Positions 51,142-59,493 of a stretch of 64,000 bases of DNA are shown piece after piece. Position 1 is the stretch's first letter. Each line of letters starts with the position of its first letter. A program made the translations under genes and the position numbers. The notes under the pieces are model-generated. The model was not told the DNA's origin, ran no database searches, and worked only from the letters and a program-made list of their open reading frames with translations. The stretch comes from Symbiodinium natans (lineage: Eukaryota > Sar > Dinophyceae > Suessiales > Symbiodiniaceae): assembly GCA_905221605.1 (NCBI GenBank), contig CAJNDS010002532.1:74501-138500 (forward strand), written 5' to 3'.

Positions 51142-51319
51142 ATATATTACCCGTTAAATGTTTTTCCCGACATCTAACGCACGTTTTACATATTTTGCCA
51201 TAACAACCGATAAAATACGATTTAGGAACATAGCTATGGCAAAATTTACAAAAACCGATGTCTTGATTATAACCTTCGTTTGGTTCGTTTGTTAATTTAA
51301 ATTCTACTATATTCTTCAT
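51086..51319 (-). CDS. Zinc-ribbon protein
   Basis: 77 residues with three Cys pairs: CKFC at 24-27, then CYGKICKTCVRC at about 40-51. This pattern suits a zinc-ribbon or RING-like mini-domain. Its 3' end overlaps the gene at 50,839-51,141. AT-rich leader without TCTA. The first codons recur next to the assembly gap (60,033-60,054), where the copy is cut. Confidence 0.65.
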   Translation of the reverse strand: MKNIVEFKLTNEPNEGYNQDIGFCKFCHSYVPKSYFIGCYGKICKTCVRCREKHLTGNIYGKTSKHLPEQNLDSKSG

Positions 51320-51580
51320 ATTAATAATAATAACAATTTATTATTATTAAACGCAATGGGGTATGAGTTCCTTAAGATTTAATCAAACGAATTAAGCAAC
51401 TGCTTATGAGATGCTATTGAACGTGTCGCACTACTTCCCTTTCATGTGTCCGTTCAATGTGAAACAATGGGGCTCTGTGCTTGGGGGCAACTGTCATGTT
51501 TAAAGAACAACATTTCTTTAAACATAATACCGAAAACGCGTTTTCTTGTGTCATAATCTAATAAAAACAAACCTTTAATG
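51320..51580. ncRNA. Structured non-coding spacer (possible ncRNA or origin)
   Basis: The longest gene-free stretch of the virus and clearly less AT-rich than its surroundings. It holds an 8-bp inverted repeat ATTGAACG / CGTTCAAT (51,416-51,423 and 51,451-51,458) and a perfect 12-bp hairpin ATGTTTAAAGAA / TTCTTTAAACAT with a 6-base loop (51,496-51,525). It could be a small RNA, a terminator or a replication signal; nothing in sequence decides between them. Copy at 60,055-60,315. Confidence 0.4.
51496..51525. terminator. Perfect 12-bp hairpin
   Basis: Stem ATGTTTAAAGAA pairs with TTCTTTAAACAT over a CAACAT loop. Located 55 bases beyond the stop of the 51,581-51,925 gene (minus strand), so transcript end formation is one option. 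Confidence 0.45.
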
Positions 51581-51925
51581 TCATTCCATACTGTTTAATC
51601 CTAAGTTCCTTTTTAGCTCCTCTACTTCTTTTTCTAATATTTCTATTCTTTCTTCGGGTGTTGGTTTTCTTGACCTGAACCCTGTATCTACTGTATCAAC
51701 ATCTTCATTATCTTTCATGTTTGTTTTGAATATAGCGTTTCCGTCGGGCGTCGTATTCCTGCCAACTTTCCAAGAAGAACGATTCTCTACCTGATTAACT
51801 ACGACGTTACCCTGTTTATCTGTTGTTGTTTTAGTTTGTTTATACAATGCCTTTTTACCACATCTACAAAAGTTACAATCAACACTACTTTTATCAATGT
51901 GAAACCCTCCGCTGTTCTCTTCCAT
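51581..51925 (-). CDS. Unrecognised 114-residue protein with coiled-coil end
   Basis: N-terminal CNFCRCGKKALYK (CxxCxC, possible metal site), a charged centre and a C-terminal coiled coil (EERIEILEKEVEELKRNL). No family recognised. Preceded by TCTA 10 nt before the ATG, like the virion genes, so it may be a minor virion component. The same gene occurs at 60,316-60,660. Confidence 0.65.
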   Translation of the reverse strand: MEENSGGFHIDKSSVDCNFCRCGKKALYKQTKTTTDKQGNVVVNQVENRSSWKVGRNTTPDGNAIFKTNMKDNEDVDTVDTGFRSRKPTPEERIEILEKEVEELKRNLGLNSME

Positions 51926-51930
51926 TAATA

Positions 51931-52086
51931 TTATTTAGATTTTTTCATATTTTTAAGATAATAACAAACGGCTTTCAAGAACTCTAACAAACTACGACAA
52001 CACATTCTGTATCTTGGTGTTTTTATTACTTCGTCTAATTTCTCTATCTCATCTATTACATCTATATAGTTTTTGTAGTTATACAT
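51931..52086 (-). CDS. Very small basic/Tyr-rich protein
   Basis: 51 residues, beginning MYNYKNYIDVIDEIEKLD and ending in a Lys-rich tail (KNMKKSK). Contains a CC pair and a helical segment LLEFLKAVCYYL. No family recognised. It fills the space between the 51,925 gene and the ATPase promoter, with its start 39 bases from the ATPase start on the other strand. Identical copy at 60,666-60,821. Confidence 0.5.
   Translation of the reverse strand: MYNYKNYIDVIDEIEKLDEVIKTPRYRMCCRSLLEFLKAVCYYLKNMKKSK
51936..51939 (-). promoter_or_regulatory. TCTA late-type promoter
   Basis: TCTA 10 nt before the ATG at 51,925, in the context AATCTAAATAATATTAATG. Confidence 0.55.
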
Positions 52087-52108
52087 ATATTAAATAACGA
52101 TATAATTT

Positions 52109-52112
52109 TCTA
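52109..52112 (+). promoter_or_regulatory. TCTA late-type promoter of the packaging ATPase
   Basis: TCTA 13 nt before the ATG at 52,126; context ATAATTTTCTATGTATTAAT. Confidence 0.55.
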
Positions 52113-52125
52113 TGTATTAATAATA

Positions 52126-52920
52126 ATGTCAAACATTCCGATAGTTAAACCTGTTAATGTCAAAGAATACGAGTTCAAACAATCTAAATATGAAGTAGCC
52201 CCGAGATTACCTTTCAGTCAAATAATAACTGGCCCTTCTGGAAGTGGTAAAGGCATATTATTACAGTCAATGATATTAGACATTTATCGCGATGTTTTCG
52301 CAAGAATATATGTATGGTCGCCCTCTGTTTCAATTGACCCTAACTGGACTCCTGTTAAAAGGTATATTCAGAACGATTTGAAGGTGGATTTAGAGAAAGA
52401 AAAATGTATGTTTGATGAATACAACCCCTCGGAATTAGAAGAAGTCATAAACAGACAACATAAAATAACTGAGTATCAAAAGAAGAATGGACACAAGCAA
52501 TTGCATTCAATATTAATTATTGTTGATGATTTTGCTGATTCAAAGAGTTTTTCACGCAACAGTCCATTATTAAATCAATTATATGTAAGGGGACGACATA
52601 AAGCGATATGTATTATCACTGCAACACAAAAATTTAACGCACTGTCTCCAATAATTCGTGTCAATAGTCGTCAGTTGTTCTTCTTTAGATTAAGGAATTA
52701 CAAAGAAATAGAAACAATGGTTGAGGAATTAAGCGCCGTATTGATTAAAAAATCTTCTGTAGCAGATACTAAAAATCTTGCAGAAGCAAAGAAATTATTA
52801 TTGGAAGTGTATAATTTAGCTACAGAAGAACCGTATAGTTTTTTATTCATTAACTTGATGAAAGCAGACGTAAATGATATGTTTTATAAAAGGTTTGATG
52901 CTAAATTAGTTATAGATTAA
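52126..52920 (+). CDS. A32-like DNA-packaging ATPase
   Basis: 264 residues. Walker A GPSGSGKG at 36-43, Walker B ILIIVDDF at 129-136, and a sensor-like TATQKF near 175. The FtsK/HerA-related packaging ATPases of Polintons, virophages and large DNA viruses have this size and spacing. It would pump the genome into the capsid. Convergent with the fibre gene: the stops are 24 bases apart, with an ATTATTTTGCTATAATATTATT spacer. A TCTA late-type box precedes it. Identical copy at 60,861-61,655. Confidence 0.9.
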   Translation: MSNIPIVKPVNVKEYEFKQSKYEVAPRLPFSQIITGPSGSGKGILLQSMILDIYRDVFARIYVWSPSVSIDPNWTPVKRYIQNDLKVDLEKEKCMFDEYNPSELEEVINRQHKITEYQKKNGHKQLHSILIIVDDFADSKSFSRNSPLLNQLYVRGRHKAICIITATQKFNALSPIIRVNSRQLFFFRLRNYKEIETMVEELSAVLIKKSSVADTKNLAEAKKLLLEVYNLATEEPYSFLFINLMKADVNDMFYKRFDAKLVID

Positions 52921-52944
52921 TAATATTATTTTGCTATAATATTA

Positions 52945-55302
52945 TTAATCATCATCCTTAATTTTCTTTTTCAACTTTGTTATTTCTCCTTTCATCGTTG
53001 CCATTTCCTTTTTCATTGTTTTTACTAAATCTTTTAATTCTTCTACTTCATTTATTGTTGCTTGTAATGCACTCCATAAAATAGGAACACAAGAAGTATA
53101 ATCAAACTTTAAATATCCGTCTTTGCCTTCTTTAACTATATTTTGCCATTCATCTGGGACTTTTTTACTTAAAAAGTCATTAGCAATAAAACCACAACAT
53201 GATTTACCCTTTTGTCTGTCGTCAATAAAATGATATGTTTTTGGAACAATGTATTTAACTAATTCCACTGCTTTTTTTTGGTTAAGTTCCTTAATATCTT
53301 TTTTCAAACGTTTATCGGAACTTGGAATTAAAGACCCTGTATATTCAATATCTCCATTAACGAGAATGCCACCTGGTGAAATTGAAAACACATCATTCGA
53401 TACTGAAACACTACCAAAATAAAATGCATATTCACCTCCTGCGTCAGTATTTAAAAATTGTATTTGGTCTACGGTGCTTATTGTCTCTTGTGTTATTTCT
53501 AAGTTATTCATTTTTACTTTTCCATCAGTTATTTTAATTTCTGGTGTGCTACTTTCTAATCCAACAGTTAAATTAATGTCGCCTAACGTGTCTCCATTTC
53601 GAACAAACAATTTATATTGTCCGTCCAATACTTCTTTAAACTCACTACTATTTTGAAACATAAAGCGCCCCCAACTAATAACATCTGCCTCACCAACGAT
53701 ATTACCAATACTATTAAAAGTTAAGTTATTTGTAACTGCTCTATTAATAGTAATTCCGTTAGTGTCGTTTAATTGTAGTGCTATTGTTCCTGTTGTTGGG
53801 TCGGTTGTTCTATTTGATTGTAATGAAAAATTAATTTCTTCTGTTGATATTACATTTAATGAATTATTAACGTCTGCTCTTTGAAATATTCTCCCTGAAT
53901 TATTAATATAAATATCACTATTAAAAGTTGCTATGTTTTGAAATGATGAAGTGCCACCAAAATTAGCATTCCCGCCACTTACATTTAGTTTATTTGCTCC
54001 TTGAATTGCTCCGATGCCTAAACTTAAACAATAAACACCATTACCGTTAGCAGTATTTAATAAAAGCAATGATGAACTGTCGTTGCTTGTGTTATAAGCA
54101 TTAATATTAAATGAATTAAATTTTAAATATCCTTGTGCATTTTTTACAGTCATAACATTCGACGCATCTGTTGTATCTTTATAAAATGTAAGTCCTGAGT
54201 TATTAGATATATTACAATTTTCACCGTCAAAATTTAAATCATTTGTTAAATCTAAATTACCATCAACTTTTAAATTCTGTCTAATAATCGCACTATCAAC
54301 AACATCCAAATTATACCCGCTTGTTAATGTTTCCGTTCCTGTATCTACTAATAAGGAATGTGATTTAACATATTGATTAGCATTATTATTTAAGTTTAAT
54401 ATTCTACCAGTATCGCCAACTGAATTATAACAATCGATATTATCATTATTAAAAGTAATATAATTATCAGTATTTCTAACGGTAAATGATAAATTAGCGT
54501 CTGCTGTATTTTCCACTACTAAACCACCTGTTGGCGTTTCTATTTTCCCACTCATTTTATACCCTGCATTATTATTAGTTAAATCAAGTTGTTTAATTGC
54601 ATCGTCTGATGTATTATTGCAAAATATCTTATCCCCTTGCAAAGTTATATAACTCGTAGCGTTCTTAAACTCTGCTAAAACTTTATCACCTCCTCCGGTT
54701 TGATTACTAAATAATAATCCTGCTACTGGGGAAATATTTATTGTTGAATTATTTAATGTTAATCCACTATGAATAACAGTAGGGGCAGAACAATCAATAA
54801 TAGGATTAGCACTAAATCTATTGGTAAAATCACTTACTGGAACTCTTAAAGCAAGTAAATTATCTACTTCTGTTGTTGTATAAGTGTCTCCTCCTCCTCC
54901 TGCTATTAATCCGTCTACTTCGGTTTTATTATAATAATTTGTTCCTAATTGGGTGTTGGTCTGGTAATTTGTTGATAAATTTGTGTCTATTTGAGTTTGT
55001 GTGTAATAATTCGTAAAGGTTGAGTCTATTTCTGTTTTATTGTAAAATGTGCTCGTTAAGGTGGTGTTTGTTTGATACTCCGTATCTAATAAGTGCGTTA
55101 AAGAACTGATATTATGAAAGTTTTGTAGTTGTTTTGTGTTTAAAACTGCTATAGAGTCGGTGTTTGCTTGTATGTTTGAAGAATTCGCGGTGTTGATGTC
55201 TCCTAATTCTGTTTTTGTGGCATATAACAAAGAAATGTCTGTTCCACCAACAATAACATTATCTGCTGTAAGTGTATTTGTGTTGTTTAAAGTAAGAACC
55301 AT
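52945..55302 (-). CDS. Fibre/tail-spike-like protein with C-terminal S74 intramolecular chaperone
   Basis: 785 residues. The N-terminal 130 residues carry repeated YYNKTEIDSTF / YYTQTQIDTNL / YYNKTEVDGLI units, known from phage and algal-virus fibres. 150-650 is an Asn/Thr/Ser-rich beta-structured shaft with many LxNxxN repeats. 661-785 is a Peptidase_S74 domain: SDKRLK (Ser 662, Asp, Arg, Lys 667) fits the SDxRxK self-cleavage motif, and CGFIANDF and a coiled coil (EVEELKDLVKTMKKEM) follow. In characterised S74 proteins the domain trimerises the fibre and then cuts itself off; here cleavage is expected just before Ser 662. Probably the host-attachment fibre at the capsid vertex. Late TCTA box present. 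Second copy from 61,680. Confidence 0.85.
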   Translation of the reverse strand: MVLTLNNTNTLTADNVIVGGTDISLLYATKTELGDINTANSSNIQANTDSIAVLNTKQLQNFHNISSLTHLLDTEYQTNTTLTSTFYNKTEIDSTFTNYYTQTQIDTNLSTNYQTNTQLGTNYYNKTEVDGLIAGGGGDTYTTTEVDNLLALRVPVSDFTNRFSANPIIDCSAPTVIHSGLTLNNSTINISPVAGLLFSNQTGGGDKVLAEFKNATSYITLQGDKIFCNNTSDDAIKQLDLTNNNAGYKMSGKIETPTGGLVVENTADANLSFTVRNTDNYITFNNDNIDCYNSVGDTGRILNLNNNANQYVKSHSLLVDTGTETLTSGYNLDVVDSAIIRQNLKVDGNLDLTNDLNFDGENCNISNNSGLTFYKDTTDASNVMTVKNAQGYLKFNSFNINAYNTSNDSSSLLLLNTANGNGVYCLSLGIGAIQGANKLNVSGGNANFGGTSSFQNIATFNSDIYINNSGRIFQRADVNNSLNVISTEEINFSLQSNRTTDPTTGTIALQLNDTNGITINRAVTNNLTFNSIGNIVGEADVISWGRFMFQNSSEFKEVLDGQYKLFVRNGDTLGDINLTVGLESSTPEIKITDGKVKMNNLEITQETISTVDQIQFLNTDAGGEYAFYFGSVSVSNDVFSISPGGILVNGDIEYTGSLIPSSDKRLKKDIKELNQKKAVELVKYIVPKTYHFIDDRQKGKSCCGFIANDFLSKKVPDEWQNIVKEGKDGYLKFDYTSCVPILWSALQATINEVEELKDLVKTMKKEMATMKGEITKLKKKIKDDD

Positions 55303-55314
55303 TATAATAATAAT

Positions 55315-55318
55315 TAGA
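55315..55318 (-). promoter_or_regulatory. TCTA late-type promoter of the fibre gene
   Basis: TCTA 12 nt before the ATG at 55,302; context TTATCTAATTATTATTATA. Confidence 0.55.
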
Positions 55319-55341
55319 TAAATTATTATTAGAATGTTATA

Positions 55342-56172
55342 TTAAATTTCTTGTTGTTGTTTTAGATATGTTTGATGTTTTTGTGATTTAAGGTGTCTTG
55401 ATTTCTCACATGAACTAACCATTGAACCACATTCACATAATTGCTTTTCTTTTTTACTTTGGTAATAGTCACGCTTCTTCTGTAAATACTCGTCTTTCTT
55501 TTTCTCTACACATTTCTTTTTTCTTTCTGCTACCTTTTCCTTGTTGTTTTCTCTGTATTGCTTATGGTATTCTTTTTGTTCTTCTCGGTGTTCATCTCTC
55601 CATTTCTTGTTTCTTTCTAAAATTATTTCTTTGTTCTCTTCATACTTTTCTTTTTGTTTTGTTAAAATGTCTTCTTTGTTTTCTTCATAATGCTTCTTTT
55701 TCCATTCTTGAATTTCTTCTTTGTGGTCTTCTCGGTATTGTTTAGAGCGAGCGTTATGTTCTTCTTTATGGTCTTGGTAATATTGTTTGTTATATTCTGG
55801 GTTATTGTCTCTCCAGATTTTCTTTCTTACTGATTTTTCTTCTTTTGTTTCAATTGCTTTAACTCTGTTTAAGTTTGCTTTCAATTGTTCGGTGAGTTCG
55901 CGCTCAATTGTCTTTGCTTCTAAACTGTCTCTACAACTTCTTGTTTCAATATTAATCATCTCCCAATTATCCCACCCTCCATTTTCACGAATAAACTCAT
56001 ACAAGTATATGTTATAATGTCTGTCTTCTTCTTTGTAGCAAATGTTTTTGTGCGCGTATCTCCGTTTAACAAAATCTGTCGTATGACCTACATAACACTC
56101 GGTTATGTTTGTATCCTTACAAACAATTTTGTAAAAATGAGTATTGCTATAATCTATTTGTTTTCTCGGCAT
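55342..56172 (-). CDS. GIY-YIG endonuclease with long charged repeat region
   Basis: 276 residues. GIY-YIG core at 1-100: HFYKIVCKD, ECYVGHTTDFVKRRYAHK (YVG form of YIG, then Arg), and Glu in LEAKTIERELTEQL. Residues 110-235 are tandem 14-15-residue units of the type YxEDHKEExxEWKKK, strongly helical. A C-terminal finger is formed by CECGSMVSSCEKSRHLKSQKH. Same architecture as 47,731-48,363, so the two are probably paralogues with different repeat number. No TCTA; TTATAGGATA just before the ATG recalls the TTATAGGGTA of the polymerase leader. Confidence 0.85.
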   Translation of the reverse strand: MPRKQIDYSNTHFYKIVCKDTNITECYVGHTTDFVKRRYAHKNICYKEEDRHYNIYLYEFIRENGGWDNWEMINIETRSCRDSLEAKTIERELTEQLKANLNRVKAIETKEEKSVRKKIWRDNNPEYNKQYYQDHKEEHNARSKQYREDHKEEIQEWKKKHYEENKEDILTKQKEKYEENKEIILERNKKWRDEHREEQKEYHKQYRENNKEKVAERKKKCVEKKKDEYLQKKRDYYQSKKEKQLCECGSMVSSCEKSRHLKSQKHQTYLKQQQEI

Positions 56173-56230
56173 ACTATCCTATAATATATTATAAAGTATT
56201 ATTTCTTTATAACATTTTATATAGTTTTTC

Positions 56231-56277
56231 AATACACCTAATCGAATACACCTAATCGAATACACCTAATCGAATAC
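56231..56277. repeat. 14-bp tandem repeat at the capsid gene 3' end
   Basis: 3.3 copies of AATACACCTAATCG, the first part beyond and the last part overlapping the stop region of the capsid gene. Confidence 0.85.
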
Positions 56278-57677
56278 CTTGAGCCCTAAATCCTTAATTT
56301 CTAAAATTTGCTCACTCAATAGGGTTAAATAAACACTATCTGGCATATTCGTATTAGTTATTGAAGCATTGGCGGGTTTAACTTTTAATAACATTTGTTG
56401 CCCTGCACGTGTATTAATTCCTGTATAACTACTATCCGGCACTTTTTCAAAGGAGAAAGCAAAGACAAATTGTCTATCGCGATATTGTTTAAAATCAATT
56501 GATAATGAATGTTGATGAAACATTGGTAAGTTTAATGCCTTTCGTAAATGATAGTAGCACTCGGTAATCGAAGCACAAGGGTATTCTGGATACAATTTAG
56601 AACCTAATTGAATCTGAAATTCTAAATCCAAATCGGGGTCATATATTCCTTCGTTCGCGGGAAACGATGCCTGTTGTGGATGATAGAAGCGACAGAACTC
56701 TTTATCGCAGTATTCGAAACCTGTGCTTGGGTCTCCGCTCTTGTAAAATGTAACAAACGATGCTACTAATTTAGATACTGAACGAATAACTTGAACGCTA
56801 AAATTGTCGTTTCCTGTTAATGCTTGTGATTGAGTAATATAAGTGGTATAAGTAATGGGTAATCCTTTACCTTCTAAAAGATGCTTAACATATTCATTAT
56901 TTAAGTTATTATCTTATTGATTTCCCATTGAATACTTGTATTTCTGTATCTTGCGTTTTCTTGTCCTGCGTCTGCGGGATTAACATTATTTACGAAACGA
57001 TTGCCTACGGCAGTGTTCGCTGTATCATCATTATAATCAATAATACAATCGGTGGCATTTGTTACGAGTTCTAATTCGATTGTTAAGTTTCCCATATATT
57101 TTAATGGTAAATATTTAAATTGTGAAAAGAGGCCACATAATGGTTTGAAACAAACTGTCATTTTGTTTTTAAATCCTTGGCAATTATAACCGTTAACTTC
57201 ATATTTTAATTCGGGTGTTACTCCGTCGGCATATAATGTTCTTACTTCGTCATCATATCTATATCCGAAACTTTCGTTTGCTTCGTCTTTTCGTGCTCCT
57301 GCAGACATCATTTTAGAGAACATATGATGAACTCGGTTATAATTATCAAAGTCTTCAACAACTTGATTACCAGCAATAATTCGCATTCGTCTGAAGAAAG
57401 AATAAGCGGGTGATAATGGACGAAGTTTATTATCATAATCGCCAAGGTCTAAGTTTTGTAATGTAAAGAAAATGCGAACTGATTGAGGGTCTAACCATGT
57501 GTTGTCTTCGCCGTTTAATGAAAATTTTAATACACGATTACCGCTATTGCTTTTATAGATATTTGAACCAGTCGGCCAGAATGACACAGAACGACGGTCT
57601 TGAATGTATGAACTACCTTTGTTTAATTTAAAGCTTAAATTATCAATAAGGATATCTTCGGGTGCGAACGTTTCCAT
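56266..57677 (-). CDS. Major capsid protein, double-jelly-roll type, interrupted by a frameshift
   Basis: Two frames encode one protein of about 470 residues. The first, 57,677 to a stop at 56,901 (258 codons), starts METFAPEDILIDNLSFKLN and contains NRVLKFSLNGEDNTWLDP, SFFRRMRIIAGNQVVEDF and LPLKYMGNLTIELELV, all typical of Polinton/virophage-type capsid proteins. Coding sense continues in the -1 frame from about 56,913 to 56,266 and includes FSVQVIRSVSKLVASFV and YPCASITECYYHLRKAL. The shift must lie within 56,901-56,916, because stops bound both frames there. I see no classical slippery heptamer. Candidates are a one-base sequencing error, a mutation or recoding. Length, order and lysine/asparagine content fit the neighbours. 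Late TCTA box 17 nt before the ATG. Confidence 0.8.
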
Positions 57678-57694
57678 ACTTATATATTTATGAT

Positions 57695-57698
57695 TAGA
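57695..57698 (-). promoter_or_regulatory. TCTA late-type promoter of the capsid gene
   Basis: TCTA 17 nt before the ATG at 57,677; context AATTATCTAATCATAAAT. The longest spacing of the set. Confidence 0.5.
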
Positions 57699-57721
57699 TA
57701 ATTAATATTTTTATAATAAAT

Positions 57722-57916
57722 TTAATCAAATAAATTAAACTTAATTTTATTTTCAGTTTTATTATTGTCTTTCCTTGTTTTAATTGTCTCCTTCAGCTTC
57801 ATCTCTCCGCCGTCTTCTACGATTTTTCGTATTTCCTCGTAACTGTTTTGTTTAAACTTTTTCTCGGACTTTGGCTTCTCTACCTTCTCGTATGATGTTG
57901 TTTTATAAGCAAACAT
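57722..57916 (-). CDS. Small Lys-rich protein
   Basis: 64 residues, very rich in Lys, Glu and Thr (VEKPKSEKKFKQNSYEEI). No domain. Position between capsid and lipase genes and a TCTA box 13 nt upstream suggest a small virion or DNA-condensing protein; this is inference. Confidence 0.6.
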   Translation of the reverse strand: MFAYKTTSYEKVEKPKSEKKFKQNSYEEIRKIVEDGGEMKLKETIKTRKDNNKTENKIKFNLFD

Positions 57917-57929
57917 TATTAATATTATT

Positions 57930-57933
57930 TAGA
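57930..57933 (-). promoter_or_regulatory. TCTA late-type promoter
   Basis: TCTA 13 nt before the ATG at 57,916; context TTTTCTAAATAATATTAAT, nearly identical to the box before 51,925. Confidence 0.55.
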
Positions 57934-57940
57934 AAAGATT

Positions 57941-58582
57941 TTAATCAAACTGTTCCATAAATTCTTCTTGCGTTATTGGTAAGTTTCCTGGTTTATTACT
58001 AACGTTACCTATATCTTGATATGAATGATTTTGTAAAGGGTCTAACGTTCCTCTGTTTAATGTTAAACTGCCTTTATCGAACATACTAACAACGTCGCCC
58101 GCTTTTCTTATTCTTAGGTTTGTCCCCGTATCTTCTGGTCTCTGACTTGAAACAAAAGGCGAACCATAACTTCTACTTCTAAAAATATTGCCATAATCAT
58201 TATTTATTTGTTGTCCCACCGCCGAACCTAAACTATGACTGATAATGTCAGTAATACCTGTGAGTTTTTTACCATCAACTTGTATAGTTCCGTCTTTAAT
58301 GAATTTATCAACGTCCTTATATCTTTTTGTTTGTTGTGTTTGATACAACGGTAATTTTAAATCATCATAAATATCTCTCCCGCTTTTAGTTCCGGCTATG
58401 TATAAAATAGAACCATTTTGATAAATCCCTTCTGGGTTTTCATAAGCAAGTCTTAAACCTTGCGTATCGGTTAAGAACGTTTCGGTTCCTGCTAATTCGT
58501 CCCTAACTTCATCATTAATCTTATTTCTTGTATTGGGCGATTCGTATAAAACACCTTCATTTCTTCTTTTATGTTTAAACAT
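57941..58582 (-). CDS. Class 3 lipase-like alpha/beta hydrolase
   Basis: 213 residues. ILYIAGTKSGRDIYDDL at 59-75 is the usual strand/oxyanion region. SHSLGS at 115-120 is the nucleophile elbow with Ser 117 (GHSLG in most lipases). SYGSPFVSS follows at 138-146, then AGDVVSMF with Asp 163, and QNHSY with His 186. The Ser-Asp-His triad is thus complete and in the expected order. No signal peptide or membrane segment. In a virion such an enzyme could attack host or endosomal lipids during entry, as phospholipases do in some other viruses; this role is inferred. Divergent from the penton gene; no TCTA on this strand. Confidence 0.75.
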   Translation of the reverse strand: MFKHKRRNEGVLYESPNTRNKINDEVRDELAGTETFLTDTQGLRLAYENPEGIYQNGSILYIAGTKSGRDIYDDLKLPLYQTQQTKRYKDVDKFIKDGTIQVDGKKLTGITDIISHSLGSAVGQQINNDYGNIFRSRSYGSPFVSSQRPEDTGTNLRIRKAGDVVSMFDKGSLTLNRGTLDPLQNHSYQDIGNVSNKPGNLPITQEEFMEQFD

Positions 58583-58610
58583 TCCTTTATAAAATAACTT
58601 ATAATTTATT

Positions 58611-58614
58611 TCTA
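58611..58614 (+). promoter_or_regulatory. TCTA late-type promoter of the penton-like gene
   Basis: TCTA 12 nt before the ATG at 58,627; context TTATTTCTAATTTAATTAAT, in the 44-base divergent spacer. Confidence 0.55.
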
Positions 58615-58626
58615 ATTTAATTAATA

Positions 58627-59463
58627 ATGCTTAAGTTCAAGAAGGTATATATCGATAGTAGTTATAAAGTAAGTGGCACTTCGTCCGAATTTGTTATTGA
58701 CTTACCTGAAACTGTCCAATTAGAAGATAATATGTTATGTCAAATACATGAGGTAAGCATTCCTCATTCTTGGTATTCAATAAACAGCACAAATAACAAT
58801 ATTTATTGGAGACATCAAGTTATACCCCCTGGTGTTATAGCGGGTATTACTTACCGTAAAGTAACAATTCCCGAAGGTAACTATACAGCGGTAGATTTAG
58901 CACAAACCATACAAATAGCGATTAATCTATTAGTGGATACAAACGACAGACCTAACACATATTCTTTAAGTTACAACACATCAACTAACAAATTTACAAT
59001 CAGTTCTAATTATGCAACAGTTATTTTTGTTCTTCTCACTGATGGGGAAGTTGCGCCAGTGGCAAATTTGTTTAGTGACCCTGTTGATGTTAATAACTTA
59101 TATTCTTTAAACCGCGTGATTGGCAACACAACCCCAGCAACCGACGCTTATACTAATGTAGCACCTTATACAACTAATTTTATTGATTTAACACCTGTTA
59201 AAAATGTTTATTTGCATTGTAATGAAATTAGCAACTATAACCAATTAACAGTAGCGGGTAACTCAAGTATTATTAAAAAGATTCCCGTTAATGTTCCTTA
59301 CTTAGGGGTCATTAATGATTCCGAGTTGAGCGTTGTTGATTATATTGACGTCTCTAACAAATTATTAAGAAGATTAAATTTTCGTCTTACTGACCATCTT
59401 AACCAAAATATTAATTTAAACGAGGTGGATGTTTCATTCACGATAACATTTTTTAAAGGTTAA
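58627..59463 (+). CDS. Penton-like minor capsid protein
   Basis: 278 residues, MLKFKKVYIDSSYKVSG start. Features of Polinton/virophage minor capsid (penton) proteins: an early SSEFVIDLPETVQLEDN segment, LCQIHEVSIPHSWYSI, then IPEGNYTAVDLAQTIQIAIN, and a beta-rich second half ending VDVSFTITFFKG. It would form pentamers at the capsid vertices as a single jelly roll, probably holding the fibre. Located beside capsid, lipase and fibre genes with a late-type TCTA box. Confidence 0.75.
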   Translation: MLKFKKVYIDSSYKVSGTSSEFVIDLPETVQLEDNMLCQIHEVSIPHSWYSINSTNNNIYWRHQVIPPGVIAGITYRKVTIPEGNYTAVDLAQTIQIAINLLVDTNDRPNTYSLSYNTSTNKFTISSNYATVIFVLLTDGEVAPVANLFSDPVDVNNLYSLNRVIGNTTPATDAYTNVAPYTTNFIDLTPVKNVYLHCNEISNYNQLTVAGNSSIIKKIPVNVPYLGVINDSELSVVDYIDVSNKLLRRLNFRLTDHLNQNINLNEVDVSFTITFFKG

Positions 59464-59479
59464 AATAACATATAAAATT

Positions 59480-59483
59480 TCTA
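59480..59483 (+). promoter_or_regulatory. TCTA late-type promoter
   Basis: TCTA 10 nt before the ATG at 59,494; context AATTTCTATATAGAATAT. Confidence 0.5.
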
Positions 59484-59493
59484 TATAGAATAT

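Noticed and set aside
56266-56631. Separate small gene downstream of the capsid gene
   Set aside because: The same frame is open far upstream of its first Met and continues the capsid protein; it is the second half after a frameshift.
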